Of a DNA stretch of 64,000 nucleotides, positions 35,020 through 44,900 are shown piece by piece; position 1 is the stretch's first letter, and every line of letters starts with the position of its first letter. Source of the stretch: Ferruginibacter sp. (lineage in GTDB: Bacteria; Bacteroidota; Bacteroidia; Chitinophagales; Chitinophagaceae). The position numbers and the translations under genes were made by a program. Location of the stretch: assembly GCF_028288465.1 (NCBI RefSeq), contig NZ_JAQBNR010000005.1, positions 124,001 to 188,000 of the forward strand, read 5' to 3'. The notes beneath the pieces were generated by a model that had not been told where the DNA came from, did no database searches, and saw only the letters and a program-made list of their open reading frames with translations.

Positions 35020-36045
35020 ATGCTTCGTCATTCATTTTTGCGCCGCATTTTGCTAACCTTGCTGATGATGAATGATAAGCTGATTATCGGGCTTGCAGGC
35101 GACGTAATGATTGGCAGAAGCGTTGATCCCGTAATTTCAACGGAAGGATATTCATATGTTTGGGGAAATATGCTTCCCCTGCTCCGCGGTACAGACCTTA
35201 ACATTATTAACCTGGAAACAACACTGACCAGCAGCGAAAAAAAAGTTTCAAAAGTTTTTAATTTTAAAGCGGCGCCTGACAAAGTAAAATCTTTAACAGA
35301 AGCCCATATTACTTTTGCCAACCTGGCTAATAACCACATACTTGATTATTCAGAAGAAGGCCTCAAAGAAACTTTACAAGTATTACACAATGCGGATATA
35401 CAGTATACTGGTGCAGGAATGAACCAGCAGGAAGCGGAAAGGCCCTGCTTCCTTACAAAAAATAATTTGCGGTTAGGATTACTTGGCTATACCGATAATG
35501 AGCCGGGTTGGAGTGCCGGCGTTAGTAAAAGCGGTATCAATTACATCAACATATCAGCAAAAAAATACCGGCAAAAAGTGCTGGAAGCGATTGTACGGGT
35601 AAGAATGGAAACGGATATTGTTGTTGTCAGTATGCATTGGGGACCCAATATGCGGCAGGAACCTTCGGATGAGTTTATTGCCTTTGCACATGACATGGTT
35701 GAAATGGGAGCAGACATTATCCACGGGCATAGTGCTCATATTTTCCAGGGAGTAGAAGTATATCATAACAAACTGGTGTTGTATGATACCGGGGATTTTG
35801 TAGATGATTATGTAGCAGATCCAATATTGAAGAACAATCTTTCTTTTCTTTTCAGGATAGAAATGACCGGGGAAGGAATTGAAAAATTGACGCTGACGCC
35901 TGCATTGATAGGCAATTACCAGGTAAACCAGGCAACAGGAAAAAACTATGAATGGAGCATAAAGCGGATGCAGCAATTATCAGTTCGATTCGGAACAACG
36001 GTGAGCGATACAGGGGAAGTGATGGTTAAAAGCGGAAGACTTTGA
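35020..36045 (+). CDS. CapA-like metallophosphoesterase (PGA_cap)
   Basis: The 341-residue protein starts its domain at about residue 22 with LAGDVMIGRSVDP, followed by LNIINLETTLT, FANLANNHILDYSEEGL, VVSMHWGPN and IIHGHSAHIFQGVEVY. These are the metal-binding motifs (GD, NNE-like, NNH, HWG, GHxxH) of the CapA family, linked in Bacillus to poly-gamma-glutamate capsule but in most bacteria of unknown function. ATG 35065 would remove a short hydrophobic leader (MLRHSFLRRILLTLL) and is nearer the family start. A 14-bp inverted repeat GATTGGAATCAATC lies at 34998-35011, directly ahead. Confidence 0.88.
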   Translation: MLRHSFLRRILLTLLMMNDKLIIGLAGDVMIGRSVDPVISTEGYSYVWGNMLPLLRGTDLNIINLETTLTSSEKKVSKVFNFKAAPDKVKSLTEAHITFANLANNHILDYSEEGLKETLQVLHNADIQYTGAGMNQQEAERPCFLTKNNLRLGLLGYTDNEPGWSAGVSKSGINYINISAKKYRQKVLEAIVRVRMETDIVVVSMHWGPNMRQEPSDEFIAFAHDMVEMGADIIHGHSAHIFQGVEVYHNKLVLYDTGDFVDDYVADPILKNNLSFLFRIEMTGEGIEKLTLTPALIGNYQVNQATGKNYEWSIKRMQQLSVRFGTTVSDTGEVMVKSGRL

Positions 36046-36062
36046 ACGGTTACAAACAATGT

Positions 36063-36110
36063 CTATAGCCAAATGAAAACCAAATTAATACCGCTATAGC
36101 CAAATTAAAA
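36063..36110 (+). repeat. Pair of direct repeats upstream of the phosphoribosyltransferase gene
   Basis: CTATAGCCAAATGAAAA (36063-36079) and CTATAGCCAAATTAAAA (36094-36110) differ at one base and are 31 bp apart (three helical turns). The spacing and position, 40-85 bp before the start codon, suit an operator. Confidence 0.5.
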
Positions 36111-36148
36111 TATGCGGAAAATTTAATTTATTTTAAAAATGAAATGTT

Positions 36149-36820
36149 ATGTTCTACGATAGAAAAGATGCAGCGCTGCAATTGGCAAAAGCGCTGGAGA
36201 AATACAAAGATCAACAGGCTGTTGTGCTGGGCATACCAAGGGGAGGAGCTGTAACAGGGTATTATGTGGCGCTGCATTTAAATGCAGTATTTTCTTTACT
36301 GGTATCAAGAAAGCTGGGTCATCCGAATAACCCGGAGTATGCCGTTGGCGCAATTGCCGAAGATGGAACGATACACTTAAATGATACAGTGGTACGGGAG
36401 GTATCGCAGGAAGAGATTGATACAGCTGTAGCTCAACAGAAAAAGGAAATTGAGCGGCGTATTAATGTGTTGCGACAAGGGCAGCCGTTGCCGGAAATTA
36501 AAAACAGGATTGTATTGATTGTTGATGACGGGATAGCTACCGGCGCCACTATTTTCGCAGCCATTAAAATGTGTAAAAAAAAGGAAGCCGCTAAAATAGT
36601 TGTGGCAGCGCCGGTTTCGGGTAATGCTATTTTAAGGCAATTAAGGAAAGAAGCAGATGAAGTAGTAATATTGGAAACACCAGCTTTTTATCATGCGGTT
36701 TCGCAGGCCTATGAATCATTTGGGCAAGTAACGGATGATGAAGCGCTGGGATTGCTGGAAAAATGGCAAAAGCAGCAAAATAATCCCAGGAGCGAATCCC
36801 ATGTGCCCAATAGGAAATAA
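36149..36820 (+). CDS. Phosphoribosyltransferase-domain protein
   Basis: The 223-residue protein opens FYDRKDAALQLAKALEKYKD and VVLGIPRGGAVTGYYVA, and contains the PRPP-binding loop IVLIVDDGIATGATIFAA (about 124-141) with the Asp-Asp pair. The type is the stand-alone phosphoribosyltransferase found in dormancy and stress gene sets of many bacteria. The acceptor base is unknown. Its 3' end is 5 bp from the convergent kinase-like gene. Confidence 0.9.
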   Translation: MFYDRKDAALQLAKALEKYKDQQAVVLGIPRGGAVTGYYVALHLNAVFSLLVSRKLGHPNNPEYAVGAIAEDGTIHLNDTVVREVSQEEIDTAVAQQKKEIERRINVLRQGQPLPEIKNRIVLIVDDGIATGATIFAAIKMCKKKEAAKIVVAAPVSGNAILRQLRKEADEVVILETPAFYHAVSQAYESFGQVTDDEALGLLEKWQKQQNNPRSESHVPNRK

Positions 36821-36825
36821 TATAC

Positions 36826-37872
36826 TTATACAGGCAATTGCTGATGGTAGCGTTCCGCCAGTTGAAGATACACACGGGCCTTGGTCAGCCATTTTGGGTC
36901 ATCTTTATAACGGGGCTCCTCAATGTGTCTCGCAACAAGATAAGCCCGCAGACAGGCTGCTTTTATTTTGAAAAAATTGATCAGGGGTAAAGGAATAATA
37001 TCGTTACTTTTTTTACGGTAAACATCAATAAACACGTGGCCGATGTGGCTGTTACCCAACATTTCGCATTCCACGGAAAGCAGAGATAACTCCTGGGCGG
37101 GATCCATAATACGAAGCTCCCTGCTAAATTCAAGCCTGTCTATAAAGGCAACCTGCGGCCCCAGGCAAATATGTTCCGGACGCAGGTCGCCGTGCGCATC
37201 AATAATTTTGCCGGCGGCAATTCTTTGTTCGAATAAGTCTTGGCGAGCGGCAATAAATGCTCTTTGCCCAGCTGTTAATTCTTTTATTAAGAGGTGGGGT
37301 AATGCAAATAAGGGGGCCAGCAATTCATCATGGATAAAAAGTATTTCTGATTCCAGCTTACCGGCATATCCGGTAAGCGTAACCGGAACAGGAAGGGATG
37401 TTATATAAAACCCAGCAAGAAGGGTAGCTGCCTCGTGCAATTGCGTGTCATCAATGCAATCGTGTTCAATGGCATAGCCTAGCATATTTCTTTCGGGAAT
37501 ACGTTTCATTTTTACCAGCCAATCTTTAATTTCACCTTTGCCTTCCAACTGTAATTTGCCTTCTTTATTAATAACAAGCGGAACTACGCCAATATAAATA
37601 TCTTCAGCCAGTTTTTTATTAATGCGTACTTCTTCAAGACTGTTTGTAAACCTTGATTCCAGCGTACGGTGATCAAACAAACGATAGCTAACCGGCTTTT
37701 TCATTTTATACACAAGATCACCTGCCAGAAAAACCCAGGACATATGTGTTTCTATTGATTTGACTGAGCTTACGCTATACGGGTAGCTGGAGGGTTGCAG
37801 TAAAAAAGCAATCTTTTCTTCCGTTGTAATTGATGCTGTTGTATCAGCTTCTTTATACATCTTGATAAACAT
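36826..37872 (-). CDS. COG2187 aminoglycoside-phosphotransferase-like kinase protein
   Basis: The 348-residue protein has HMSWVFLAGDLVYKMKKPV (ATP-lysine region), DWLVKMKRIPERNML, and DAHGDLRPEHICL with IDRLEFSRELRIMD, the catalytic loop (HGDLxxxH, Asp and the DxEF metal motif) of the COG2187 family. It lacks the second AAA-type kinase domain often fused to it. Related proteins occur in the mycobacterial DosR regulon. The stop of prs lies 3 bp before its start, so both are co-transcribed. Substrate unknown. ATG 37872. Confidence 0.85.
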   Translation of the reverse strand: MFIKMYKEADTTASITTEEKIAFLLQPSSYPYSVSSVKSIETHMSWVFLAGDLVYKMKKPVSYRLFDHRTLESRFTNSLEEVRINKKLAEDIYIGVVPLVINKEGKLQLEGKGEIKDWLVKMKRIPERNMLGYAIEHDCIDDTQLHEAATLLAGFYITSLPVPVTLTGYAGKLESEILFIHDELLAPLFALPHLLIKELTAGQRAFIAARQDLFEQRIAAGKIIDAHGDLRPEHICLGPQVAFIDRLEFSRELRIMDPAQELSLLSVECEMLGNSHIGHVFIDVYRKKSNDIIPLPLINFFKIKAACLRAYLVARHIEEPRYKDDPKWLTKARVYLQLAERYHQQLPV

Positions 37873-37875
37873 GGT

Positions 37876-38847
37876 TTAATCTTCCAGTAGTTCAACAATA
37901 GAGCCACCTTCATAAAGTCTTTTAATGGCTTCAGCAAACAGTGGTGCTGCATTTAATGTTGTCACTTTCTCTATTACTCTTGTATGCTCCAGCCTGAAGG
38001 GAGGGATGGTATTGGTGGTAATGATCTGCTGTAAAGCTTCTTCCCCAAGGGTATCATCGGTGTTGCCGGTAAACATACCATGGGTAGCCAACGCCACAAC
38101 TTTTTTAGCACCTGACTTTTTACATGCGGCGGCGGCCCTGGCAATGGTGCCACCTGTGCTAATCAAATCATCCACAATGACAACAATTTTATCTTTTACA
38201 TCGCCGGCAATCCGTTCTCCCCATACCATACCGCTGCTGCGGTATTTTTCCATCAATACCATTGGCAATTCCCGTTTCAATTGCTTTTCCAGTGTTTGCA
38301 GTAATTGTTCCGCCCGCTTAACACCCCCAAAATCCGGCGACATGATTACCGCTTCTTCGTTTGTCAAAAAGGGGGTCAAATGATCCGCAAATAATTTTCT
38401 CGCTTCCAGGTTTTCTGTTGGTATAGTAAAAGCATTTTGAAAAGCCTGCAGGTTGTGCACATCCATTGTTACAACCGCATCAGCGCCGCAGGCTTCCAGT
38501 ACACGGGCTACATATCGGGTAGTCACCGGATCCCGTGCTTTTGTTTTACGGTCTTTGCGGGCATAACATAAAAATGGAATGATTGCCGTAACCTTTTTTG
38601 CAGCGGCGTCTTTAAGTGCTCCAATAAAAAACAGCAGCCGGCAAAGTTTATCGTTTACACTTTGCACGGGATCGCTGTACAGAGAATGAAGTACAAAAAC
38701 TTCCTGGTTGCGTACATTTTCCAGCGGCCTGCTTTTATGTTCGCCGTCTTCAAATTCCCTTTCTTCATGGGCGCTCAGTTGCACGCCAAGTTGTTTGGCA
38801 ACCAATTCACCAAAAGTGGCCGAACGGTTCAATGCGAATAATTTCAT
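37876..38847 (-). CDS. prs: Ribose-phosphate pyrophosphokinase (PRPP synthetase)
   Basis: A 323-residue protein with RKDRKTKARDPVTTRYVARV, VVTMDVHNLQAFQNAF and the PRPP loop IVVIVDDLISTGGTIARAA, all diagnostic. It makes PRPP from ribose 5-phosphate and ATP. Divergence from housekeeping Prs, for example EFEDGEHKSRPLENVRNQEV in the flexible loop, and pairing with a phosphoribosyltransferase and a kinase-like gene suggest a second, specialised copy. It heads a two-gene operon. Full length, no signal. Confidence 0.9.
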   Translation of the reverse strand: MKLFALNRSATFGELVAKQLGVQLSAHEEREFEDGEHKSRPLENVRNQEVFVLHSLYSDPVQSVNDKLCRLLFFIGALKDAAAKKVTAIIPFLCYARKDRKTKARDPVTTRYVARVLEACGADAVVTMDVHNLQAFQNAFTIPTENLEARKLFADHLTPFLTNEEAVIMSPDFGGVKRAEQLLQTLEKQLKRELPMVLMEKYRSSGMVWGERIAGDVKDKIVVIVDDLISTGGTIARAAAACKKSGAKKVVALATHGMFTGNTDDTLGEEALQQIITTNTIPPFRLEHTRVIEKVTTLNAAPLFAEAIKRLYEGGSIVELLED

Positions 38848-38911
38848 TCGGGATCAATTTTAAAATTTCTATTATCGTTAAGAAATGAAAAACAGCATCA
38901 CAACAATGTTT

Positions 38912-39055
38912 AAAAGGAAATAAATAGCCACGGTCAAAATGCATTTCTTCTGCTATTCCCATATAGGTCTCAACACCCTTGGTCTCTCCAATTATAATCA
39001 CACCTACGTTACCTGACTTCCGCATAACCCCGGCAATTAGTTTTCCTGTCCGATC
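38912..39055 (-). pseudogene. GroEL fragment (about 48 codons)
   Basis: The minus-strand frame reads DRTGKLIAGVMRKSGNVGVI, then ETKGVETYMGIAEEMHFDRG and YLFPF, which matches the GroEL segment around residues 150-205 (normally GKLIAEAMxKVGxEGVI...ETxVxxVEGMQFDRGYLSPY). The homology fades on both sides: upstream there is no apical-domain continuation in frame and downstream the frame continues with unrelated residues. There is no start other than an internal ATG (39025). It overlaps the 5' end of prs. A true groEL elsewhere is presumed. Confidence 0.7.
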
Positions 39056-39179
39056 AACTTTACTATAACATAGATGTATTGAGGAACTAAAAAAGCTGCC
39101 CCTCCCACTACATGATTAAGACAGCTTATTGAAATTGAAGTTGAACTATCAATTGCAGCGTATGAATACCGTCGGTTTC

Positions 39180-39854
39180 TTAAACTGCGTAATCATATTC
39201 AGGAACTTTTATGTCCAGTTTGTTTTCAATACTCAATACACCTGGTGCAGACCATGCAGCATTTGCTGCCTCTTCCTTTTCTGCGAATGAGCGAACAGTT
39301 CCACGCAGGGTAATTTTACTTCCATCAACATCAACAACTATTTTTTCGGCATCAACAGTGGCGCTGCGAATGAAGGCAGAACTAATTTTTTGCTTAATTT
39401 CCGTAGGGGTAACTTTTGGTTTTACTGTTATTAAATTAATTACACCACGCACCCCGGTCATATTTTCAATGGCTGATTTTGCATTTGTGCGTTGATACTC
39501 CCACTCAGTTTCGCCCTCAAGCCTTACAACGCCATTCTCTACTTTAATTTTAATTTTTTCTTCCTGTACTGCTGAATGCCATTTTAACGCGTTCACAACA
39601 GCCTCTGCGATTTCCGTATCCGTTTTACTAAAACTGGGAGAAATGCCTACCTGAATTTCCTCCGCCACTGCCTTTACGCCGGACACTCTTTTGGCGGCTT
39701 TCTCTGCTGCTAATTTCTTTGGATAAGTATCAACTGTTCCAGAAAGTGTTACTATGCCATTTTTAACCGCTACTCCAATTTCACTGGAATTTAAAAAGGG
39801 CTCCCATTTAAGTTCATCCATCACATCCTTTTGAATTTGGTTATCACTTTTCAT
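39180..39854 (-). CDS. Protein with three BON domains (OsmY-like)
   Basis: Three BON repeats of about 65 residues are seen: [20 protein letters not shown] with [32 protein letters not shown] with [20 protein letters not shown], and [20 protein letters not shown] with [17 protein letters not shown]. There is no signal peptide at the ATG (39854), so unlike OsmY it is probably cytosolic, as in many Bacteroidetes stress islands. BON domains bind phospholipids or partner proteins; expression is typically stress-induced. The promoter region contains ATCAAAAATATTCTTGAT (39897-39914), an inverted repeat. Confidence 0.9.
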   Translation of the reverse strand: MKSDNQIQKDVMDELKWEPFLNSSEIGVAVKNGIVTLSGTVDTYPKKLAAEKAAKRVSGVKAVAEEIQVGISPSFSKTDTEIAEAVVNALKWHSAVQEEKIKIKVENGVVRLEGETEWEYQRTNAKSAIENMTGVRGVINLITVKPKVTPTEIKQKISSAFIRSATVDAEKIVVDVDGSKITLRGTVRSFAEKEEAANAAWSAPGVLSIENKLDIKVPEYDYAV

Positions 39855-40465
39855 AATTTAAACATTTAGAAGTTTGTAAATATTTTTACATCAGGGATCA
39901 AAAATATTCTTGATTATGGGCGCTTGCAATGATGGTTATCAATTGTTTTCCTGACTGTAATTATTGCTGACTTACATTGGCTACATTACCCGGCATGACT
40001 ATAATTTATTTAAAACAATTTATCCAACTCTTCCACCTTATTCACAGAAAATATTGCACTTGCATCGCCGAACAGATTTTTTAAGAAGATGCTGCTACAG
40101 GAAATAATTCAGATGTCATAACGGCGATAGTTTGTTCCCGGCATTTAGAGCAGTTGGTTTGATAACAAAAAAAATAATGAGCAATGAAAAAATTCAACGT
40201 TTGTGTGAGCACATATTTTCTTTTTGATTTGGATTAGTGTAACTAAATAATATTTCTGCCGGCTGAATAATTGACATCGATAAAATTGCTGATTTTTTTA
40301 TTGCAGGTTATGGCGATATTAATCATTCCTTCCTGATATATCGGCTAAAATAGAAAAAGGCTTTTCAAATATTTGATTAACAAAAAGAATCTTGCGTATC
40401 GTAGTAAAAAATATGCATCTTGAATTGCGGGGCTCTGTAAAGCAGGCTGTAACTTGAAAAATCTA
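39855..40465. other. 611-bp spacer, no gene seen
   Basis: AT-rich with no protein-like frame. It includes the inverted repeat at 39897-39914, ATCAA spaced by eight bases from TTGAT, and a GTAAATATTTTTAC imperfect palindrome near 39875, both probably control the BON gene. Confidence 0.4.
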
Positions 40466-40654
40466 CTATTTCGTATCAGAGGATAGCTGTTTTATTGCCC
40501 ATTTTTTTGCACGGTTTATGGCAATAGCAATGGCAAGTCCTTCATCCATATTTTTTTCTGTGAGCAAAACATTGGCAATTTCAATAGCCTTGTATTTGAC
40601 TGGCCCAGGTAAATTTTTCATCGAAACCGGGTAATTGTATTTTGTCCACGGCAT
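40466..40654 (-). CDS. YdaT-like small stress protein
   Basis: From ATG 40654 the sequence MPWTKYNYPVSMKNLPGPVK followed by KAIEIANVLLTEKNMDEGLA and IAINRAKKW matches the N-terminal half of the Bacillus YdaT family (MPWxxxxYPxSxKNLxxxVRxKAIxIANAL). YdaT is a general stress protein of unknown biochemical role. Only 62 residues remain, so the C-terminal domain is absent. ATG 40678 would add eight residues. Confidence 0.7.
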   Translation of the reverse strand: MPWTKYNYPVSMKNLPGPVKYKAIEIANVLLTEKNMDEGLAIAIAINRAKKWAIKQLSSDTK

Positions 40655-40854
40655 GGGAATTAATTTAGCAGTGTTCAATTTTATAACCGATTAATCTCAA
40701 TATTCATACCCGGTAAAACAGATACAGCAATGCAGTCAATTTTACTAGCTTATCATTTTGCTTCAGTATTTACCTGTAACAATACTGCCATTTATTGAGT
40801 TTGTTGTTTATTCTTTAAAACGGGCTTGTTACGAAATAAGTAAAATTAAAAATG

Positions 40855-41220
40855 TTACTTATTTAACTGGCAGCTTACTGAATTTAATAATTCAATACCC
40901 CTGAATGGTTTTGTTATATATGCATCGGCACCAAACTCTAAACCCTTTTTTATATCATCATTGTTTGCTTTTGCCGTTAAAAAAATAAAGGGAATATGTT
41001 TTATTGATATGTTTGCTTGAATGGCCTTCAACACTTCGTATCCATCAAGTGCAGGCATTACGATATCACACAAAATAAGATCAGGAGAATATTTTATTGC
41101 TTTCTCCAGCCCCACCTTTCCATTCTCTGCTGATATAACATTGTAGCCAGCCAACGCTAGTATTTCTACTATATTGCTGCGTACATCGTTATTGTCTTCT
41201 ATCAGCAGGATCGATTTCAT
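40855..41220 (-). CDS. Single-domain response regulator (CheY-like receiver)
   Basis: A 121-residue receiver: acid pocket LLIEDNNDVRSN, phospho-acceptor Asp52 in LILCDIVMPALDGYEVL, conserved Thr/Lys in FLTAKANND and AYITKPF. There is no output domain, so it signals by protein contact. The partner kinase is not identifiable; the HTCS downstream has its own receiver. Standing near the stress genes it may feed their control, which is inference. Confidence 0.93.
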   Translation of the reverse strand: MKSILLIEDNNDVRSNIVEILALAGYNVISAENGKVGLEKAIKYSPDLILCDIVMPALDGYEVLKAIQANISIKHIPFIFLTAKANNDDIKKGLEFGADAYITKPFRGIELLNSVSCQLNK

Positions 41221-41992
41221 ATTGCTATATTAATATCATTAAGGTTCTTCATTTATGATGTCAGTCTTTATGATATCAGTCTTTATGACATCACAGGAAG
41301 TAGCGGCTTATACTTTCAATTAGTCTTTTTTCACCCACTCTTTATTTTGAACTTCAGCCTGCATCATTTTTATTTTTGGCTTAAAATGATCCTGGGCAAA
41401 AGTAAGCTCAACGGGTAAAAATACTTCTTAGCGTTAGCTTTTTTAATATTACCGGTCATTTGTACATATGATTACGGGCAGCCCTGAAGGTTGCACGAAT
41501 ATTTTTCGAAGGTGGCTCAGTTTTTTTCAGCATTAAGCAGCGGAGGATTTTGACCGGCGATCTCACTGAAATAAGTACAACTAAAAGTAAATTTCAATCA
41601 GGACATATTTCTCTCCTGTATGCCGGAGATGTATAATACAATCTTGAAAGTGAATCTGTTCTTTCTTCATTTGAATGCTGACCAGTAAAAAAATAAGAAA
41701 AATACTTTAATAACAGAATCTGCAACCTTCGCGCTGCAAGTAGAAAATTTGCCCTGGTTGCTAAAATATAAAGCTGCCGCTAACAACTATGATAAACCGC
41801 CAGCTCCGCCAGTTTTTGTACGCATACAGAGCAAAGAGACTATTTTTTTAATTAGCTTAACTTGCAATACTTATTTCAATAACATAGTGGCAGATCATAG
41901 CAGCCTGCTTCAATTATGCATTTGATTTAAAATGAACCAGTAATTTAAACTGCTGAGATTTGGACGCAACTTTTTAATTAATTAAGAAAATA
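41221..41992. other. 772-bp spacer before the first HTCS gene
   Basis: No complete gene. A 34-codon start-less minus-strand frame at about 41325-41425 reads protein-like (LPVELTFAQDHFKPKIKMMQ, then AEVQNKEWVKKD) and could be the end of a lost gene. Tandem 15-bp repeats lie at 41252-41296. Confidence 0.4.
41252..41296. repeat. Three tandem 15-bp repeats
   Basis: TTTATGATGTCAGTC, TTTATGATATCAGTC and TTTATGACATCACAG stand head to tail, 32-76 bp upstream of the response regulator start codon (minus strand). Confidence 0.6.
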
Positions 41993-44900
41993 ATGAAGCG
42001 TATACTTCACCCTTGTTATATTTTTTTGCTTGCTTTTTTTTTCAGGCTGGATGCTGTTGCCAGCCCGGACGACCCGTTTTTCATTCAGCACTATGATAAC
42101 CGAAATGGCCTTTCCAACAGTTCGATCAATTACATTTTTAAAGATGCCGGCAATTTGTTGTGGGTGGCTACATGGGATGGACTTAACATGTACGATGGAA
42201 ATGTTTTTCACGTATTCAACTACAGCAAGGAAAATGATTTCAAAAGTATTGGCAGCAATGTTATTCAACAGGTAACGGAAGATAAAAGAGGCAATATCTG
42301 GATAACCACCATTGAAGGCATATCGAGGTATGAAAAAAAGACGGGCAAATTCTATAATTATTTTTACAATCAATATCAACGCAGCAGGGTTAGCGAACAG
42401 GAATATGTACTGGCGATCGATACGGCTGGCAAAGTTTTTTCCCTCAATCAGAAAGCCGGGCTCAGCTCTTACGATGAAGTGGCTGATACTTTCCGGCTTT
42501 GCAATATACCAAGGCAACAGGCTGTTATTACGAAAATAGCTTTTGATGAAGCCAACCGCTTGTGGTTACTAAATGCAAAAGGTGAGCTGGATGTGTATGC
42601 ATTAAACGGAAGGCAGTTTAAAAGTGTACGCACTTACCGGGATCAAAAAGGTATCAGTAATTTTTTCAATGTAAATCACCAGTTTTTTTTTAGCAACGGT
42701 GCCGACCAATTATTCAGCATTCATAACGGCACCTTAAATCAAAAACGAGTGATGCAGTTGAAGCATACACTTACTGCTGTTATTTTTTATAAAGAACATT
42801 ACCTGCTTGCCTGGGCTTCCAAAGGCTATGACGTGTACGATGCCAATTTTCAATCTTCCTCTTTTTTACAGGAAGAAATGCGGCAGATGCAGGATATCAA
42901 GGTAACATCCTGGGCCTTGGGCAGTGAAGATATTTTATGGTATGGTACGGATGGCAACGGCATCATAAAAGTTTATCCAAAAACAAAATCATTTGGTACG
43001 GTTTCTACTTCGGATAACGGGATGCCTTACAATAAATCGGTAAGGGCATTTTGTGAAGCCAATGGAAATTTATGGGTGGGAACAAAAGGCAGTGGCATCA
43101 TCAGTATTGAAAATTTTTGGTCTGATACGACTGCATCATTCCATAAGAGACATTTTTTGTCAGCTTCCGAGCTGGATAATAATGCTGTGTATGTTTTAAA
43201 AAAGGGAAATGATGAACTGATCTATATAGGCACTGATGGAAAAGGTGTCGGGGTATACGATCTTAAAACAAAACAATTTACCAAATGGGCGTCCATCGCC
43301 GGGCATGACCTGTATCCTGAATTTGGTTCGGTATATGCGATAAAGCAGGATGCAGATCATTCATTATGGCTTGGCACCAGTGGTTATGGTTTGATACACC
43401 TGAAGATAACCAGGGATAAAGCCGGTAAATTATCAGTGGCTTTCCAGGAACGGTTCACGTACAACAATAATAATTCCGGCCCTGCTAATGATATTATCTA
43501 TGCATTGGCGGATGCAGATGACAATCATTTGTGGATAGGCTGCAGATATGGCGGCTTGAGTTTAATGGATAAAACCACGAAGGTATTCAGCACTTTTAAG
43601 GCATTTACCTATGAAGGAAGCCTGTCTAACAATGATGTGTTATCCTTGTTTAAAGATAGCCGCAACAGGATATGGATCGGCACCAGTTACGGATTGAACT
43701 GGATCAATAATGCAGACGCAAATAAAGAAGAACCTGTATTTCAAAAATTAACAACTGCCGAAGGTTTACCCAATAACACCATTCACGCAATTGAAGAGGA
43801 TGGTACCGGTCACATATGGGTAAGTACCAATAAGGGCCTGGCAAAAGTGAACCAGGCAGATCAGCAGATTTCTTATTACCAGCAACTGGATGGCTTGCAG
43901 AGCAACGAGTTTTGTGATGGGGCAGTGTGGAAAGACAATGCCGGCAATATTTTTTTTGGAGGCACTTATGGCTTCAATCATTTTCTTCCCCAAAACATTC
44001 GTAAATCAGTTTGGCAACCTAATCTGCTGCTATCAGGTATTTCTATCGGTGGAAAAGCGGTTAGTGAAAATGGCTTTGCGGTGATGGAAGATTCAGCCAA
44101 CAAGCCACTTGATTTTACGGTGAGCAGGAGGGATAACTTTTTTGAACTCGATATTAAGGCGGTAAGTTTTTTAAATGCAGAAAAATGTGAGTATGCCTAT
44201 TACCTGGAAAGCTATGATAAAATATGGCATTATGCAGGCACCAATGGAAAAATTGTGTACAGCAATATGTTGCCAGGCAACTATACCCTAAAAATAAAAT
44301 GGAGCAATGGAGAAGGTTTATGGTCAAAAGAAATAGCATTGATGTCGCTGGAAGTGAAACAGTATTTTTGGTTGACCGCCTGGGCTTATTTAGCTTATGC
44401 AGCACTGTTATCAGCCATCATATTTGTTTTTTACCGGTACCGTAAAAATAAACTGGAGATAAAACATCAACTGGCGGTGGAGCATGTGCTCCGTGAAAAG
44501 GAAGAAGAGATTCACCAGAACCGTCTTGGGTTTTTCACCAATATTGCTCATGAACTTCAAACACCGCTTACACTGATCATGGGAAGCTCAGAACGTTTTT
44601 TGCATAAAACAACTACCGATAAAGATCAGAAGGAAAAGCCCTATTTTTTATCATTGATTCATCAGCAGGCATCAAGGCTTACTTACCTCGTTCACCAGTT
44701 ACTGGAATTCAGGAAAGTGGAAGCCGGATTTTTTAAGAACCAGTTTAGTCACCTGAATATTTCAGAATTATTGCTGAACCTTGGCGAACCTTTTATTCCA
44801 TTGAGTGAACAAAATAAAATGGAATATGAAATTAATATTGCGCCGGGAATGACGGGGTTGGCAGATAAGGATAAGATCGAGAAAATTATTTTCAATTTAT

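Noticed and set aside
39897..39914. FNR/Crp box before the BON gene
   Set aside because: The half-sites are in the wrong orientation (ATCAA...TTGAT) and spacing is eight bases, not the FNR pattern TTGATnnnnATCAA.
40000..40250. Decayed Crp/Fnr regulator in the spacer after the BON gene
   Set aside because: A few residues look similar in broken frames, but no stretch is long enough to support it.
41252..41296. Tandem 15-bp repeats taken as a CRISPR array
   Set aside because: Units are adjacent with no spacers, and only three copies exist.
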